Origin: Acinetobacter sp. WCHAc010034
Lineage (GTDB): Bacteria; Pseudomonadota; Gammaproteobacteria; Pseudomonadales; Moraxellaceae
DNA: 64,000 bases
Assembly (NCBI RefSeq): GCF_001696615.3
Contig: NZ_CP032279.1
Coordinates: 1,550,001 to 1,614,000 of the forward strand
Reading direction: 5' to 3'
Of the stretch, positions 1-9,373 are shown piece after piece. The position numbers and the translations under genes are program-made. The notes under the pieces are model-generated. The model saw only the letters and a program-made list of their open reading frames with translations, ran no database searches and had not been told where the DNA came from. Position 1 is the first letter of the stretch, and every line of letters starts with the position of its first letter.

Positions 1-40
1 TTATACCGCCACTAAATTTGGCCTTTGTAGCGGAGCCGTA

Positions 41-1273
41 ATGAGCCAACATCTTTCCCTGCCTAAAGATAAAATTCGTTTCTTGCTGTTAGAAGGCGTT
101 CATCAAAACGCCATCGACACTTTAAATGCTGCCGGATACACCAACATCGATTACCGCAAAACTGCGCTTGAAGGCGAAGCGCTGAAAGAAGCGGTAAAAG
201 ATGCGCACTTCATCGGCATTCGTTCGCGCACTCAATTGACTGAAGAAGTTTTTGAAGCGGCGAATAAGCTGATTGCCGTGGGCTGTTTCTGCATCGGCAC
301 CAACCAAGTGAACTTAAATGCCGCCATGATCCGCGGCATTCCAGTATTTAACGCGCCGTATTCCAATACCCGTTCAGTAGCTGAACTGGTCTTGGCGGAA
401 GCGATCCTCCTTCTGCGCCGCGTGCCTGAAAAATCGACAGATACGCATGCAGGCGGCTGGAACAAGTCAGCTGTCGGTTCATTTGAAACACGCGGCAAAA
501 CTTTAGGCATCGTGGGTTACGGCTCAATCGGTTCGCAGCTTTCTGTACTTGCTGAAAGCTTGGGCATGAAAGTCATCTACTTTGACACAGTGACCAAATT
601 GCCTTTAGGCAATGCGCGTCAAGTCGGCAGCCTAAACGAACTTTTAGCAAATGCTGACGTGGTTTCTTTGCATGTGCCTGATGTTCCGTCTACACGCAAC
701 TTCATGACCAAAGAAAAATTTGCGCAAATGAAAGAAGGCGCAATCTTCATCAATGCTGCCCGCGGCACCTGCGTAGTGATTGAAGACTTAGCTGATGCCT
801 TGAAATCAGGTCATGTTGCCGGCGCTGCGGTAGACGTATTCCCGAAAGAGCCGAAAGCCAATGGCGAAGAATTCATTTCTCCGCTGCGCAATTTGCCAAA
901 CGTGATTTTGACCCCGCACGTTGGCGGTTCAACCATGGAAGCGCAAGCCAACATCGGCCTTGAAGTGGCTGAAAAATTCGTGGCTTACTCAGACAAAGGC
1001 ATGACCCTGTCTGCGGTGAACTTCCCGGAAATCGCGCTGCCATTGACCGAAGGCAAGCACCGCCTGCTGCACATTCACCGCAACGTGCCGGGCGTCCTGT
1101 CTAAAATCAACAACCTGTTTGCTGAACACGGCATCAACATCTCCGGCCAGTCGCTTATGACTAAAGGCGATGTCGGCTATTTAGTGATGGACGTTGATGC
1201 GACGGCCTCTAAAGAAGCGCTGGATACCTTAAACGAAGTTGAAGGCACAATCCGCGTCCGCGTATTGTTCTAA
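41..1273 (+). CDS. serA: D-3-phosphoglycerate dehydrogenase
   Basis: SerA oxidises 3-phosphoglycerate to 3-phosphohydroxypyruvate with NAD+, the first step of cytoplasmic serine synthesis. The 410-residue protein has the expected length. It shows the Rossmann motif GIVGYGSIG near residue 160, the substrate/cofactor arginine in NAARGT, the acidic residue in DVFPKEP and the catalytic His in TPHVGGST. The C-terminal ~80 residues form an ACT domain (HRNVPGVLSKIN), the usual site of serine feedback inhibition. GGAG lies 5 nt before the ATG. A strong terminator follows, so the gene ends its own transcript. Its promoter is mostly outside the window. Confidence 0.97.
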   Translation: MSQHLSLPKDKIRFLLLEGVHQNAIDTLNAAGYTNIDYRKTALEGEALKEAVKDAHFIGIRSRTQLTEEVFEAANKLIAVGCFCIGTNQVNLNAAMIRGIPVFNAPYSNTRSVAELVLAEAILLLRRVPEKSTDTHAGGWNKSAVGSFETRGKTLGIVGYGSIGSQLSVLAESLGMKVIYFDTVTKLPLGNARQVGSLNELLANADVVSLHVPDVPSTRNFMTKEKFAQMKEGAIFINAARGTCVVIEDLADALKSGHVAGAAVDVFPKEPKANGEEFISPLRNLPNVILTPHVGGSTMEAQANIGLEVAEKFVAYSDKGMTLSAVNFPEIALPLTEGKHRLLHIHRNVPGVLSKINNLFAEHGINISGQSLMTKGDVGYLVMDVDATASKEALDTLNEVEGTIRVRVLF

Positions 1274-1287
1274 TTCAATCCGTATTG

Positions 1288-1319
1288 AAAGCCACAGTCT
1301 TTGGACTGTGGCTTTTTTA
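1288..1319 (+). terminator. Rho-independent terminator of serA
   Basis: A perfect 12-bp stem (AAAGCCACAGTC / GACTGTGGCTTT, 1288-1299 and 1304-1315) with loop TTTG is followed by a T-run, 15 nt after the serA stop. Confidence 0.92.
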
Positions 1320-1378
1320 TTTTAAAGCTTTTATTTCTCCCCTTCCGCTCCCTGAGAAATCAAAACCAAATTTAGACT

Positions 1379-2269
1379 ATGCCAAATTTTAACACTAGGC
1401 CGCATGCGCAGGCGCTGATTCTGCTGTTTATCGCCATGATCAGCATGCAGGGCAGCGGCTCGCTTGCCAAAATCCTGTTCGGCCAGTTTTCGGTGCTGAC
1501 TGTATCAGTCATGCGCCTGCTGTTAGGCGCGCTGATTCTGGCGCTGCTGTTTAAAATCTGGCAGATTAATTTTAAGCAGGTGAACTGGAAAGCCATTATC
1601 AGCTACGGCGGCGCCTTAGCCGGCATGAATGCGCTGTTTTACCTGTCGCTTGACCGCCTGCCGCTCGGCATTGCGGTTTCTTTTGAATTTATCGGGCCAT
1701 TAAGCGTTGCGCTGTACCACGCGCGGCAAAAGTTTGATTTTGTCTGGGTGGGCCTGGCTGTTGCAGGCCTGGCGCTGCTGTTTCCTTTTGATCAGGCTGC
1801 CCAGTCGCTTGACCCGCTGGGCATTCTGTTTGCGCTAAGCGCGGGCGCCTGCTGGGCGCTGTATATTATTTCCGGGCAGAAGCCTTCCGGCGTTTCCGGC
1901 AACCATACGGTATGCCTGGGCATGTTCGTCGGCATGCTGTGCCTGATGCCGGTTGCGCTGTTTTCCGGCATGACCGCTGCGGTTTTTGAGCCTGAAAATT
2001 TAGCCTATTTCCTGGCGCTGGCTGTTATTGCCAGCGCCCTACCTTTCTCTTTGGAAATGATCGCGCTGCGCAGCCTATCGCCGCTGATTTTCGGCACACT
2101 GACCAGCCTTGAACCGGCAATTGCCGCGCTTTCAGGCTTTGTTTTCCTGAATGAGCAGCTGCTCTGGACGCAATGGCTGGCTTTGGCTGTGATCATCAGC
2201 GCATCCATCGGCTGCACCTTTACCACACAGCGGGCCAAGAAGCTGGCGGAAGAAAAGCTGCGCCAGTAA
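1379..2269 (+). CDS. EamA/RhtA-type inner-membrane exporter (first copy)
   Basis: This 296-residue, very hydrophobic protein has about ten predicted transmembrane helices arranged as two EamA (DMT superfamily) halves. The GIAVSFEFIGPLSVAL segment near residue 100 and the late LTSLEPAIAALSGF helix resemble the RhtA threonine/homoserine exporter group, so amino-acid or metabolite efflux is the best guess; the substrate cannot be read from sequence. A clear paralogue lies at 4328-5203 on the same strand, with one lipoprotein gene between. The ATG at 1379 has no strong Shine-Dalgarno sequence. It ends at a terminator shared with the convergent lipoprotein gene. Confidence 0.85.
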   Translation: MPNFNTRPHAQALILLFIAMISMQGSGSLAKILFGQFSVLTVSVMRLLLGALILALLFKIWQINFKQVNWKAIISYGGALAGMNALFYLSLDRLPLGIAVSFEFIGPLSVALYHARQKFDFVWVGLAVAGLALLFPFDQAAQSLDPLGILFALSAGACWALYIISGQKPSGVSGNHTVCLGMFVGMLCLMPVALFSGMTAAVFEPENLAYFLALAVIASALPFSLEMIALRSLSPLIFGTLTSLEPAIAALSGFVFLNEQLLWTQWLALAVIISASIGCTFTTQRAKKLAEEKLRQ

Positions 2270-2296
2270 AAAACCGCGCGGATGCGCGGTTTTTTT
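2270..2296. terminator. Bidirectional terminator between convergent genes
   Basis: A 10-bp perfect stem (AAAACCGCGC / GCGCGGTTTT, 2270-2279 and 2284-2293) with a 4-nt loop has an A-run on one side and a T-run on the other. It can stop both the exporter gene (+) and the lipoprotein gene (-). Confidence 0.88.
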
Positions 2297-2310
2297 ACTA
2301 GCCTAATTCA

Positions 2311-4134
2311 TTAGGCAGGCTGCTGGCAAAAATACGCTGGATCATTCGATGGCGTTCCGCCGCCCCAAAGCCTTATCAGGAACATTGGCTGCTCATCATG
2401 GGAAAACCCCTCACTGCTATTAGCGCTGCCACAATAAACACCCTTCAGCATACGGCCCTCGACAAAAAAATACGAAATATCGCCTTCGCCTAACCACGCG
2501 AAGCCGCTATACTGATTTGGCAATGCAATCAGCTTTTTCTCGCCATAAGCTGCCGTAAACCTCAGCAGGTCTGGCTGTTCTTTATTCTCCATATGCACTT
2601 CAATTTGAATTTCGCACGGCTGAGCTTTCAATTCTGCATTCTCTGTATCCCATGTACCCGAATTGTAGTCATAATCAGCAACACACTGGACAAAAAATCT
2701 TAACCCCTTATCCGAAGCAATCACTTCCTTATCTTTTAAAATAATTGTAACTGCGGAATTTGAATCAGAAATAGCCGTTCCTGTATAGCGCACCCACTGA
2801 TCATTAACTAAGATAGCTGCTGTATGCGCAGACCAATTCAGCTGATTATTGTCTGCCTGCAGCCCAGTCAGCATCCGCGCGCCGCTCTTATCGGCAGTAA
2901 ACTCTGCCGTTTTCTCATCACCCTGCACTTGCGCAGCAAACGAGCCGCTGCAGGCTGCTGGTGTTCCATCTTCCAGTTCACATTTAACAAAGTTATTGGT
3001 TTTAGGCGTGCCCAAATCAATAACGACTGTTCCTGAAGTTCCTGATACTTCGGAACCGATCAGCGTGCCTGTACTGTCTTTTGCGCTCCAGTGAATTGCC
3101 CCTTTAGACGGCATGTTCACAATCTTTGTGCCTTCCGCCGGAATTGAATTTACTTTGGTTAAGCCGGAACCGTCTTCCAGTTCAACTTTTGCCGTAATGT
3201 GGCACGGCACAGGCTGGGCGGCAGCCTTGCACTGTACTGTTACAGAACCTGGATTATCAAATTTAAAATCCCAGTTCCACGTGGAAAAATGCGAAACCTG
3301 AGCATGAACCGCAAAGCCGGTTGCAGAACTTGAATCTGCAACAACCGTTCCCGCGCCCTGTTCTTCCCATAGGCCTTTGGCTTCATTGAAATGCCACATT
3401 GGAATGGATGCGCCAACCGCCATCGCCTGATTATTGATGCTGCTCAGCGGAAGGTGCATTTGAATATCGGCTGTTTTACCTTGAGCCAGCTGCAGCCGAT
3501 TGCCCGCCTCATCGGTAAAGATGGCTGTAATCATGCCGGCGCTGATCAGGCTGGCCGGATTGCCCTGCGCATCCACCGCTGCGCCGTTGGCCGGCATTGC
3601 ATTCAGGTCACTGCCGGTAATGTCCCACGGCGTGAACTTCACCCAGGCTTTTCCTGCTGCCGGCTGGCCGTTTGGCAATACAAAAGCCCCTGCAGGAATG
3701 CTGATGCTCGCCCCTAAAAAGGCCGACTGAATCACCTGCTCTTCTTCAATTCTGCTGACCTCAATTGTTTGCTTTACCGCAAGCAAATTGGCCGCCACGC
3801 GCGCAAGGCTGGCAGCGTCATAAACCATCGACTGAGTGATAAAATCTTCTTTTTCAAAGCTGACCACGACATTTTTAGCGGATTGCGGCAGGCTGACCCT
3901 AAAAGAAGCTGCTCCATGCTCATCTGTCACCGCAGACTGGCCAGCAACCGTTACTTTAGCGCCTTTCAGCGCAGTGCCATCCGCAGCCTGAATCAATGCT
4001 GAGACTGATCTTTCAACCATAACTTCCTGATTTTGCGTGCTGGAAGTTGAATCATTATCCGATCCGCATCCCGCAAGAGAGGCGCCCAAAACACAAGCCG
4101 CAAACAGCGCCCGAAATTGTAATTTTGATGTCAT
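2311..4134 (-). CDS. Large lipoprotein with carboxypeptidase-regulatory-like and CILP/FAM171-like modules
   Basis: The chosen ATG at 4134 gives a 607-residue lipoprotein with signal peptide and lipobox LAGC (lipidated Cys about residue 23). GGGAAAG lies just upstream; a longer frame to 4224 would bury the signal peptide. After a Ser/Thr/Asn-rich linker, residues ~45-110 (LIQAADGTALKGAKVTVAGQ) look like a carboxypeptidase-regulatory-like beta-sandwich. The next ~200 residues (GAFVLPNGQPAAGKAWVKF; VSHFSTWNWD) recall the repeated module of cartilage intermediate layer and FAM171 proteins. The C-terminal half carries several Cys residues, consistent with an oxidised envelope location. The function is unknown; surface or periplasmic binding is an inference. 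Confidence 0.7.
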   Translation of the reverse strand: MTSKLQFRALFAACVLGASLAGCGSDNDSTSSTQNQEVMVERSVSALIQAADGTALKGAKVTVAGQSAVTDEHGAASFRVSLPQSAKNVVVSFEKEDFITQSMVYDAASLARVAANLLAVKQTIEVSRIEEEQVIQSAFLGASISIPAGAFVLPNGQPAAGKAWVKFTPWDITGSDLNAMPANGAAVDAQGNPASLISAGMITAIFTDEAGNRLQLAQGKTADIQMHLPLSSINNQAMAVGASIPMWHFNEAKGLWEEQGAGTVVADSSSATGFAVHAQVSHFSTWNWDFKFDNPGSVTVQCKAAAQPVPCHITAKVELEDGSGLTKVNSIPAEGTKIVNMPSKGAIHWSAKDSTGTLIGSEVSGTSGTVVIDLGTPKTNNFVKCELEDGTPAACSGSFAAQVQGDEKTAEFTADKSGARMLTGLQADNNQLNWSAHTAAILVNDQWVRYTGTAISDSNSAVTIILKDKEVIASDKGLRFFVQCVADYDYNSGTWDTENAELKAQPCEIQIEVHMENKEQPDLLRFTAAYGEKKLIALPNQYSGFAWLGEGDISYFFVEGRMLKGVYCGSANSSEGFSHDEQPMFLIRLWGGGTPSNDPAYFCQQPA

Positions 4135-4327
4135 TATTCTTTCCCAATGTTCAAATTGAACAAAAAAAGTGCAATATATTATTAATTTAATTTGCCGGGT
4201 TTTCAATTTAATAGCACTTTTCACATGAATTCATCTTGGTATCAGAGCGCGCAGATGATCTTTTTATTCCGCAATTGCTGCTATAATCCAGTGACTCCTC
4301 TGCCCAGCCTGAACTGCCGACCGTCCT

Positions 4328-5203
4328 ATGCCAAATGCCCAATTCATAGCCGTGCTGTACATGGTGCTGTCAATGATCTCCTATCAAATCAGCGCATCTT
4401 TCGCCAAGCAGCTGTTTAGCGTGATGGACCCGCTGAGCGTCACGATTTTAAGGCTGTGCTTCGCCGCGGTCATTGTCTGCGTGATGTTCCGTTCATGGCA
4501 GGTTTTCAAGCGCCTGCCGTTTTTAAAATGGCGCGATTTGCTGTGCTACAGCGCAGCGCTGTGCGTAATGAATGTGCTGTTCTATATGTCGCTGGGCAAA
4601 CTGCCGCAAGGCATTGCAGTGGGGCTGGAATTTATTGGCCCCTTAGGCTTGGCGCTGCTGTCCATTCAGCGCCGCAGCGATTATGTCTGGGTGCTGCTGG
4701 CGATTGCCGGCATTGCCTTAATGGTGCCGTGGGGGCAGGCGGCAGGCGCAGATTTTTCTATTTTTGGCGCGGCCTGCGCCTTAGGCGCGGGGCTGTGCTG
4801 GGCTTTTTACATTTATTTCGGCCAGAAAGTCGTGCATCAGAATATCGGCATGCATGCGCTGACCATCGCCATCTGCCTCTCCGCCCTGATTCTGCTGCCG
4901 ATTGGCTTATACCGCAATGCGCCCGCCCTGCTGGAAACCCAGTACTGGGGCAAGGCTCTGGCGATTGCGGTATTGGCCACAGCAATTCCCTACGCTCTGG
5001 ATTTAAAAGCCTTGAAGCAGCTGAATAAGCTCAGCTACGGCACGCTTTCCAGCCTCTCTCCGGCTTTAGCCGCCTTAGCCGGGCTGCTGCTGCTGGGTGA
5101 AAGAATCGGCGCATTGCAGTGGCTGGCGCTGCTGTGCGTCATGGCCGCCTCTGTGGGCGTGACACTCAGGTCATCATCCGGCAAGGCCGCTGAATCCGCA
5201 TAA
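4328..5203 (+). CDS. EamA/RhtA-type inner-membrane exporter (second copy)
   Basis: This 291-residue protein with about ten transmembrane helices is a paralogue of the product of 1379-2269. Both share MNxLFYxSLxxLPxGIAV, the EFIGPL motif and the LSSLxPAxAALxG helix. The family is the EamA/RhtA branch of the DMT superfamily, usually exporters of amino acids or small metabolites. The duplicate pair has diverged strongly at the nucleotide level, so the duplication is old. The gene is transcribed divergently from the lipoprotein gene with under 200 nt between them. No obvious ribosome binding site precedes the ATG; the N-terminus begins the first helix almost at once. Confidence 0.84.
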   Translation: MPNAQFIAVLYMVLSMISYQISASFAKQLFSVMDPLSVTILRLCFAAVIVCVMFRSWQVFKRLPFLKWRDLLCYSAALCVMNVLFYMSLGKLPQGIAVGLEFIGPLGLALLSIQRRSDYVWVLLAIAGIALMVPWGQAAGADFSIFGAACALGAGLCWAFYIYFGQKVVHQNIGMHALTIAICLSALILLPIGLYRNAPALLETQYWGKALAIAVLATAIPYALDLKALKQLNKLSYGTLSSLSPALAALAGLLLLGERIGALQWLALLCVMAASVGVTLRSSSGKAAESA

Positions 5204-5280
5204 AGCAGAACAGCGCCCTTGCTCCAGCCGCATGCCTGTTTTAATGCCTTCGATGGCAGTATCCGCCTGTACAATGCGGT

Positions 5281-6054
5281 TCAGGCTTGGCCGGTCAGCG
5301 TCTGATAGCCCAAGCGCACAATCAGCACGCTGACCAGAATCAGGAACAGGATGCGGATAAAGCCGCTGCCGTATTTCAGCGCAGCCCGCACGCCGACGAT
5401 GGAACCCAAAACGTTTGCTATGGCCATCATGCCGCCAACCGCAAATAGCACATGCCCCGTCGGCGCAAAGAAGCTCAGCGCTGCGACGTTGGTGGTTAAA
5501 TTGGCGATTTTAGACAGCGCCGATGCATGCAGAAAGTCGGCTTTCAGATAGCGGATGAAAAAGAAAATAAAAAAGCTGCCGGTGCCCGGGCCGAAAATCC
5601 CGTCATAAAAGCCAATCGCCAAACTGCCGGCGGCGGCCAGCAGCAGAATCTTAGGCGTCAGCTCCTGATGGGTATGCACCTGCCCGAACTGCTTTTTCAT
5701 AAAGGTATAGATGGCTATTACAATCAGCATCACCAGCACAAAGGGGCGCAGCACTTCTTTCGGAATCATGGAAACGCAGGCCGCGCCGGCAAAGGAGCTG
5801 ACAAATGCGCAGCCGGCAATCACCGCCAGCAGTTTCCAGCGCAGCCTGACTTTGCGCAGGAATGAATAGGCCGCCGAGGCCGTGCCGCAAATAGACGACA
5901 GCTTATTGGTGCCGAACACGGTTGCAGGCGCCAGCTGCGGCATGGCATTCATAATCGCCGGAATTTGAATCAGCCCGCCGCCGCCTACCGCAGCATCAAT
6001 TGCTCCGGCAAAAAATGCAAAGAACAGCAGGCTTAAGATTATTTCAATTTCCAC
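5281..6054 (-). CDS. TSUP (TauE/SafE) family permease
   Basis: This 257-residue membrane protein has about eight hydrophobic helices. It shows the TSUP family hallmarks: an N-terminal GAIDAAVGGGGLIQIPAI glycine-rich loop, and in the second half GFYDGIFGPGTGSFFIF, the repeated loop of the inverted repeat. Relatives move sulfite, sulfoacetate or other small organic anions; YfcA of E. coli is the nearest well-known type by motif. It is convergent with the upstream exporter gene and precedes truB on the same strand 45 nt away. The substrate is not deducible. Confidence 0.85.
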   Translation of the reverse strand: MEIEIILSLLFFAFFAGAIDAAVGGGGLIQIPAIMNAMPQLAPATVFGTNKLSSICGTASAAYSFLRKVRLRWKLLAVIAGCAFVSSFAGAACVSMIPKEVLRPFVLVMLIVIAIYTFMKKQFGQVHTHQELTPKILLLAAAGSLAIGFYDGIFGPGTGSFFIFFFIRYLKADFLHASALSKIANLTTNVAALSFFAPTGHVLFAVGGMMAIANVLGSIVGVRAALKYGSGFIRILFLILVSVLIVRLGYQTLTGQA

Positions 6055-6099
6055 AGTTTTGGCCTTAAAGATAAATAAGCAGGTCTTGCGGGCTGCAGA

Positions 6100-7005
6100 T
6101 TACAGGTTCAGCACCCGTTTCGGCACAAGGCGCTTGCGTTCGGTGATTTCCGCCAGCCCTAAGCATTTGCCGCCGTCAAACACCAGCGCTTCAGGCGCAG
6201 CTTCATGTTCAATATTGCTTTCCATGCCGCGGCTGAAATATTCCGCGCGCCCTTCCGGCACCTGCACTTTCGGCAAATGCTCAACCGGCGCATAGGCCGG
6301 CAGCAGCAGCGCTTCACGCTCGGCTTCGCTCAGGCTTTCCAGATATTCAATGGTATAGCTTGGAATCAAGGCAAAATGCCCGGTCTGAATGCGGTGCAGA
6401 TAGGTCAAATGGCCCTGCGTGCCCAGCGCCTTGGCGATATCCTCGCCCAGCACGCGGATATAAGTACCCTTGGAGCAGGTGACATCCAAAGTGATGCTGT
6501 TTGCAGTAAACGCAAGCAGCTGAATAGCTTCAATCGTCACCGGGCGCGCTTCGCGCTCAATTTCAATGCCCTTGCGCGCCAGCTCATACAGCGGGCGGCC
6601 TTCTTTTTTCAGCGCCGAATACATCGGCGGCACTTGCATAATCCCGCCGGTGAACTGCTGCAGCGCCTGCAGCACTTTTTCTTCGCTCAATTCAGGCACG
6701 GCCTGCTCCAGCAGCGTTTCGCCTTCAGTATCGCCGGTGGTGGTGCTGCGCCCTAAAAACACTGTGGTCTGATAGCGCTTGACCGAGTCCAGCAGGTAAT
6801 GCGAGAACTTGGTCGCCTCGCCTAAGCAGATAGGAAGCAGGCCGGAAGCCAGCGGGTCTAATGCGCCAGTATGCCCCGCTTTTTGCGCGCGGTACAGCCA
6901 GCGGACCCGCTGCAGGGCCGCATTCGAGCTGATGCCCAGCGGCTTGTTGAGCAGAAAAACACCGCTGATATGACGGCGCTGAATTTTAGGGGAAGATGAT
7001 TTCAT
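6100..7005 (-). CDS. truB: tRNA pseudouridine-55 synthase
   Basis: TruB converts U55 of the T-loop of nearly all tRNAs to pseudouridine. The 301-residue protein has the expected fold markers: [16 protein letters not shown] near the start, and [12 protein letters not shown] with catalytic Asp at residue 50. [14 protein letters not shown] lies in the second half of the catalytic domain. The C-terminal part matches the PUA-like end. In many relatives truB follows rbfA and infB, but here it stands alone between a permease gene and the divergent lipase-chaperone gene. The region upstream of its ATG therefore holds promoters for both directions. Confidence 0.96.
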   Translation of the reverse strand: MKSSSPKIQRRHISGVFLLNKPLGISSNAALQRVRWLYRAQKAGHTGALDPLASGLLPICLGEATKFSHYLLDSVKRYQTTVFLGRSTTTGDTEGETLLEQAVPELSEEKVLQALQQFTGGIMQVPPMYSALKKEGRPLYELARKGIEIEREARPVTIEAIQLLAFTANSITLDVTCSKGTYIRVLGEDIAKALGTQGHLTYLHRIQTGHFALIPSYTIEYLESLSEAEREALLLPAYAPVEHLPKVQVPEGRAEYFSRGMESNIEHEAAPEALVFDGGKCLGLAEITERKRLVPKRVLNL

Positions 7006-7148
7006 GGCAGAAAATAAGCGAGAGGAAACAGCGCAATGGTAACTGAATCTTTACAACATTTCTGTGATTTTGTGCTTCATTTATGGCATATTCAGACCCA
7101 TTGCATGAATTATAAAACCAATAAAACAGAAAAAAGGTGCATGAGGAT

Positions 7149-8171
7149 ATGCCGAAATATAAGTTATGGATAAGCGCCGCAGCGGCTGTTCTGATCATTG
7201 GCGCATTGGTATTTTGGCTGATGCCGCAGGATGGGCAAGCCTCCGCCGCGCAAAACGCAGGCCAGCCGGCCGCGGCCGGAAACAACCATGCCATGCAGGC
7301 GCGCAATCCGGATGGCGCGCCCTATTTCAGCCCCAGCCAGCAGGATACGGAAATCAACTGCCAGATCAGGCTCGACGGCGCACAGCGCCTGATTGTAAAT
7401 GAGCAGACCCGCAACTGTTTCGAGTATTTCATTACCCAGTACGGCGAAAAATCCATTGATCAGATCAAGCAGGACTTTGGCGCCTACATCCGGCAAAGCT
7501 ATAAGGAGCCTGCGCTGACGCAGATTTTAGCGCTGTGGTCGCGCTATATCGATTACCGCGAGCGCCTGGGCGGCCTGCAAGCGCCGGATCTCAGCCAGGA
7601 CGACCCGCAGTATTACCGCGCCATTTACGCCGGCATGCAGAACCTGCGCAAGCAGTTTTTCTCCGGCTATGAAATAGAAGGCCTGTTCGGCGCCGAAAAC
7701 ACCTACCATGAATATACCCTCAAGCGCATGGAGGTGATGAATGACAAAACGCTCAATGAAGGCGAAAAAGCCGGCCAGCTGAAGGCGCTGTTTGATGAGC
7801 TGCCGCAGGACTGGAAAGAAAATCTGGAGCAGCTGAACAAGCTGGAAGACCTGCGCAAGCTGACTGCAGATATTAAAGCCCGCGGCGGTTCGGCCGAGGA
7901 AATCCGGCAAATGCGCACCAGCCTGGCCGGCCCGGAAGCCGCGCAGCGCCTTGAAGCGCTGGACATGCAGCGCGCCGATTGGAAAAACAAGGTCAATGGC
8001 TATCTGGCGGAGCGCGACAGCATCATGCAAAGCGGCATGAGCGATGACGCCAAGCGGAAAGCCGTACAGCAGCTGCGCGGTCAGCATTTCCAGACCAGAG
8101 AAGAGCAGCTGCGGGCCAGCACTTTTGAATCCGTTCATGACCAGGGAGGAAAACTGCCGTACGGCGAATAG
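7149..8171 (+). CDS. lifO: Lipase-specific foldase (lipase chaperone)
   Basis: Lif proteins are inner-membrane-anchored periplasmic chaperones that fold secreted class I lipases before type II export. This 340-residue protein has a single N-terminal membrane anchor (about residues 6-26), a low-complexity linker rich in Ala, Gln and Gly, then a helical domain. The family signature R-x-x-F-D/E-Y-x(5)-G-E is present as RNCFEYF...GE near residue 88. The ATG at 7149 is preferred over an in-frame GTG at 7137 because GAGGA lies just before it. Two lipase genes follow; the first starts only 48 nt downstream, so they are probably co-transcribed. Confidence 0.92.
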   Translation: MPKYKLWISAAAAVLIIGALVFWLMPQDGQASAAQNAGQPAAAGNNHAMQARNPDGAPYFSPSQQDTEINCQIRLDGAQRLIVNEQTRNCFEYFITQYGEKSIDQIKQDFGAYIRQSYKEPALTQILALWSRYIDYRERLGGLQAPDLSQDDPQYYRAIYAGMQNLRKQFFSGYEIEGLFGAENTYHEYTLKRMEVMNDKTLNEGEKAGQLKALFDELPQDWKENLEQLNKLEDLRKLTADIKARGGSAEEIRQMRTSLAGPEAAQRLEALDMQRADWKNKVNGYLAERDSIMQSGMSDDAKRKAVQQLRGQHFQTREEQLRASTFESVHDQGGKLPYGE

Positions 8172-8219
8172 TAAGCATTAAAAAAACATTTCCAATAATT
8201 TTGATTCAGGATGAAATCA

Positions 8220-9200
8220 ATGAAGAATAAAAATACCCTGCTGGGCGCAGCCCTGCTGGCCGGCGCCGGTTTAATCGGCCTGCAGTCCGCTCAGGCAGCT
8301 GAAGGCCTGCAGCATGTCACCGTCAGCGCAAAATCGGACTATGCCAAAACCAAATACCCGATTCTGTTTACCCACGGCATGTTCGGCTTTACCCGCGTCG
8401 GCTTCGACAGTTTCGGCATGGACTACTTTTACCAGATTCTGCCGGATTTGGCCCGCAATGGCGCAAACACCTTTGCGGCCCAAGTCTCTCCGCTGGAGTC
8501 CACTGAAGTGCGCGGCGAGCAGCTGCTGGCTCAGGTTGAAGAAGTCCGCGCCCTGACCGGGCTGGATAAAGTCAATTTAATCGGCCACTCGCACGGCGGC
8601 CCGACCGTCCGCTATGTGGCTGCAGTCAAGCCGCAGTATGTCGCGTCAGTGACCGGCGTGGCGGGAACTTTCCGCGGTTCGCTGGTTGCGGATAAAATTC
8701 AGGACAGCAAAGGGCTGAATTCCATCTTCGGAGTACTCGGCGGCCAGCTGCTGGGGCCTGTCATCACCTGGGCGGAAGGCAATTCCACGCTTCCGGTCAA
8801 TATGGATGCTTCGCTGGCGTCAATCAGCGAAAAAGGCGCGGCGGCCTTTAATCAGAAATTCCCAACCGCGGCCTTGGCCTCCAGCTGCAGCAGCTCTGGC
8901 GCGGCGCTTGAAAAAGGCGTCCGCTATTATTCATGGACCGGCACCGCGCAAACCACCAACCTGCTGGACGTTCTGGACACCATGATCAGCCAGCTGGCGC
9001 CCCTTGCTTACGGCAATACCGACAATGACGGGCTGGTCTCGCGCTGCAGCGCGCATCTGGGCCAAGTCATCCGCGACAACTACAGGCACAACCATCTGGA
9101 TGAAGTGAATATGGTGTTTGGCCTGCGCAGCATTTTCTCGCCGGACCCGGTGGCGCTGTACCGCCAGCATGCCAACCGGCTCCGCCTGCAGGGCCTCTAA
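8220..9200 (+). CDS. lipA: Secreted triacylglycerol lipase (first of tandem pair)
   Basis: This extracellular alpha/beta-hydrolase of bacterial lipase family I has a Sec signal peptide (about residues 1-27, ending AQA). Further motifs are the oxyanion segment FTHGMFGF, nucleophile elbow GHSHGG near residue 122, catalytic Asp in the DNDGLV region and His in NHLDEVN. Two Cys residues (ASSC and SRCS) can form the conserved disulfide. The ATG at 8220 is chosen over 8211 because CAGGAT sits at proper distance from it. Unusually, the segment after the nucleophile strand reads GTFRGS where the second copy has the family-typical GPHKGS. A terminator follows. Confidence 0.93.
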   Translation: MKNKNTLLGAALLAGAGLIGLQSAQAAEGLQHVTVSAKSDYAKTKYPILFTHGMFGFTRVGFDSFGMDYFYQILPDLARNGANTFAAQVSPLESTEVRGEQLLAQVEEVRALTGLDKVNLIGHSHGGPTVRYVAAVKPQYVASVTGVAGTFRGSLVADKIQDSKGLNSIFGVLGGQLLGPVITWAEGNSTLPVNMDASLASISEKGAAAFNQKFPTAALASSCSSSGAALEKGVRYYSWTGTAQTTNLLDVLDTMISQLAPLAYGNTDNDGLVSRCSAHLGQVIRDNYRHNHLDEVNMVFGLRSIFSPDPVALYRQHANRLRLQGL

Positions 9201-9216
9201 GGCGCATGAAGGCCAG

Positions 9217-9246
9217 TAAAGGGCGCAGCAGCGCCCTTTATTTTTT
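9217..9246 (+). terminator. Terminator after the first lipase gene
   Basis: A perfect 10-bp stem (TAAAGGGCGC / GCGCCCTTTA, 9217-9226 and 9231-9240), AGCA loop and T-run lie directly after the first lipase gene. This separates it from the second lipase. Confidence 0.9.
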
Positions 9247-9373
9247 GCCGGCAGCGCAAGCCCTCCTCCCCACTTCTCCTTTCTCAAACAATCAGCAGCC
9301 TGCGCCGCTGAAGCGCGCCGGCGCCTTAAAATATGACATCTGCGCGCATTTCCTGACCTGAATTGACATGGAA

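Noticed and set aside
4456..5028. 190-codon open frame on the plus strand overlapping the second EamA gene
   Set aside because: It lies in another frame of a clear transporter gene; its Arg/Ala/His-rich product is a frame shadow.
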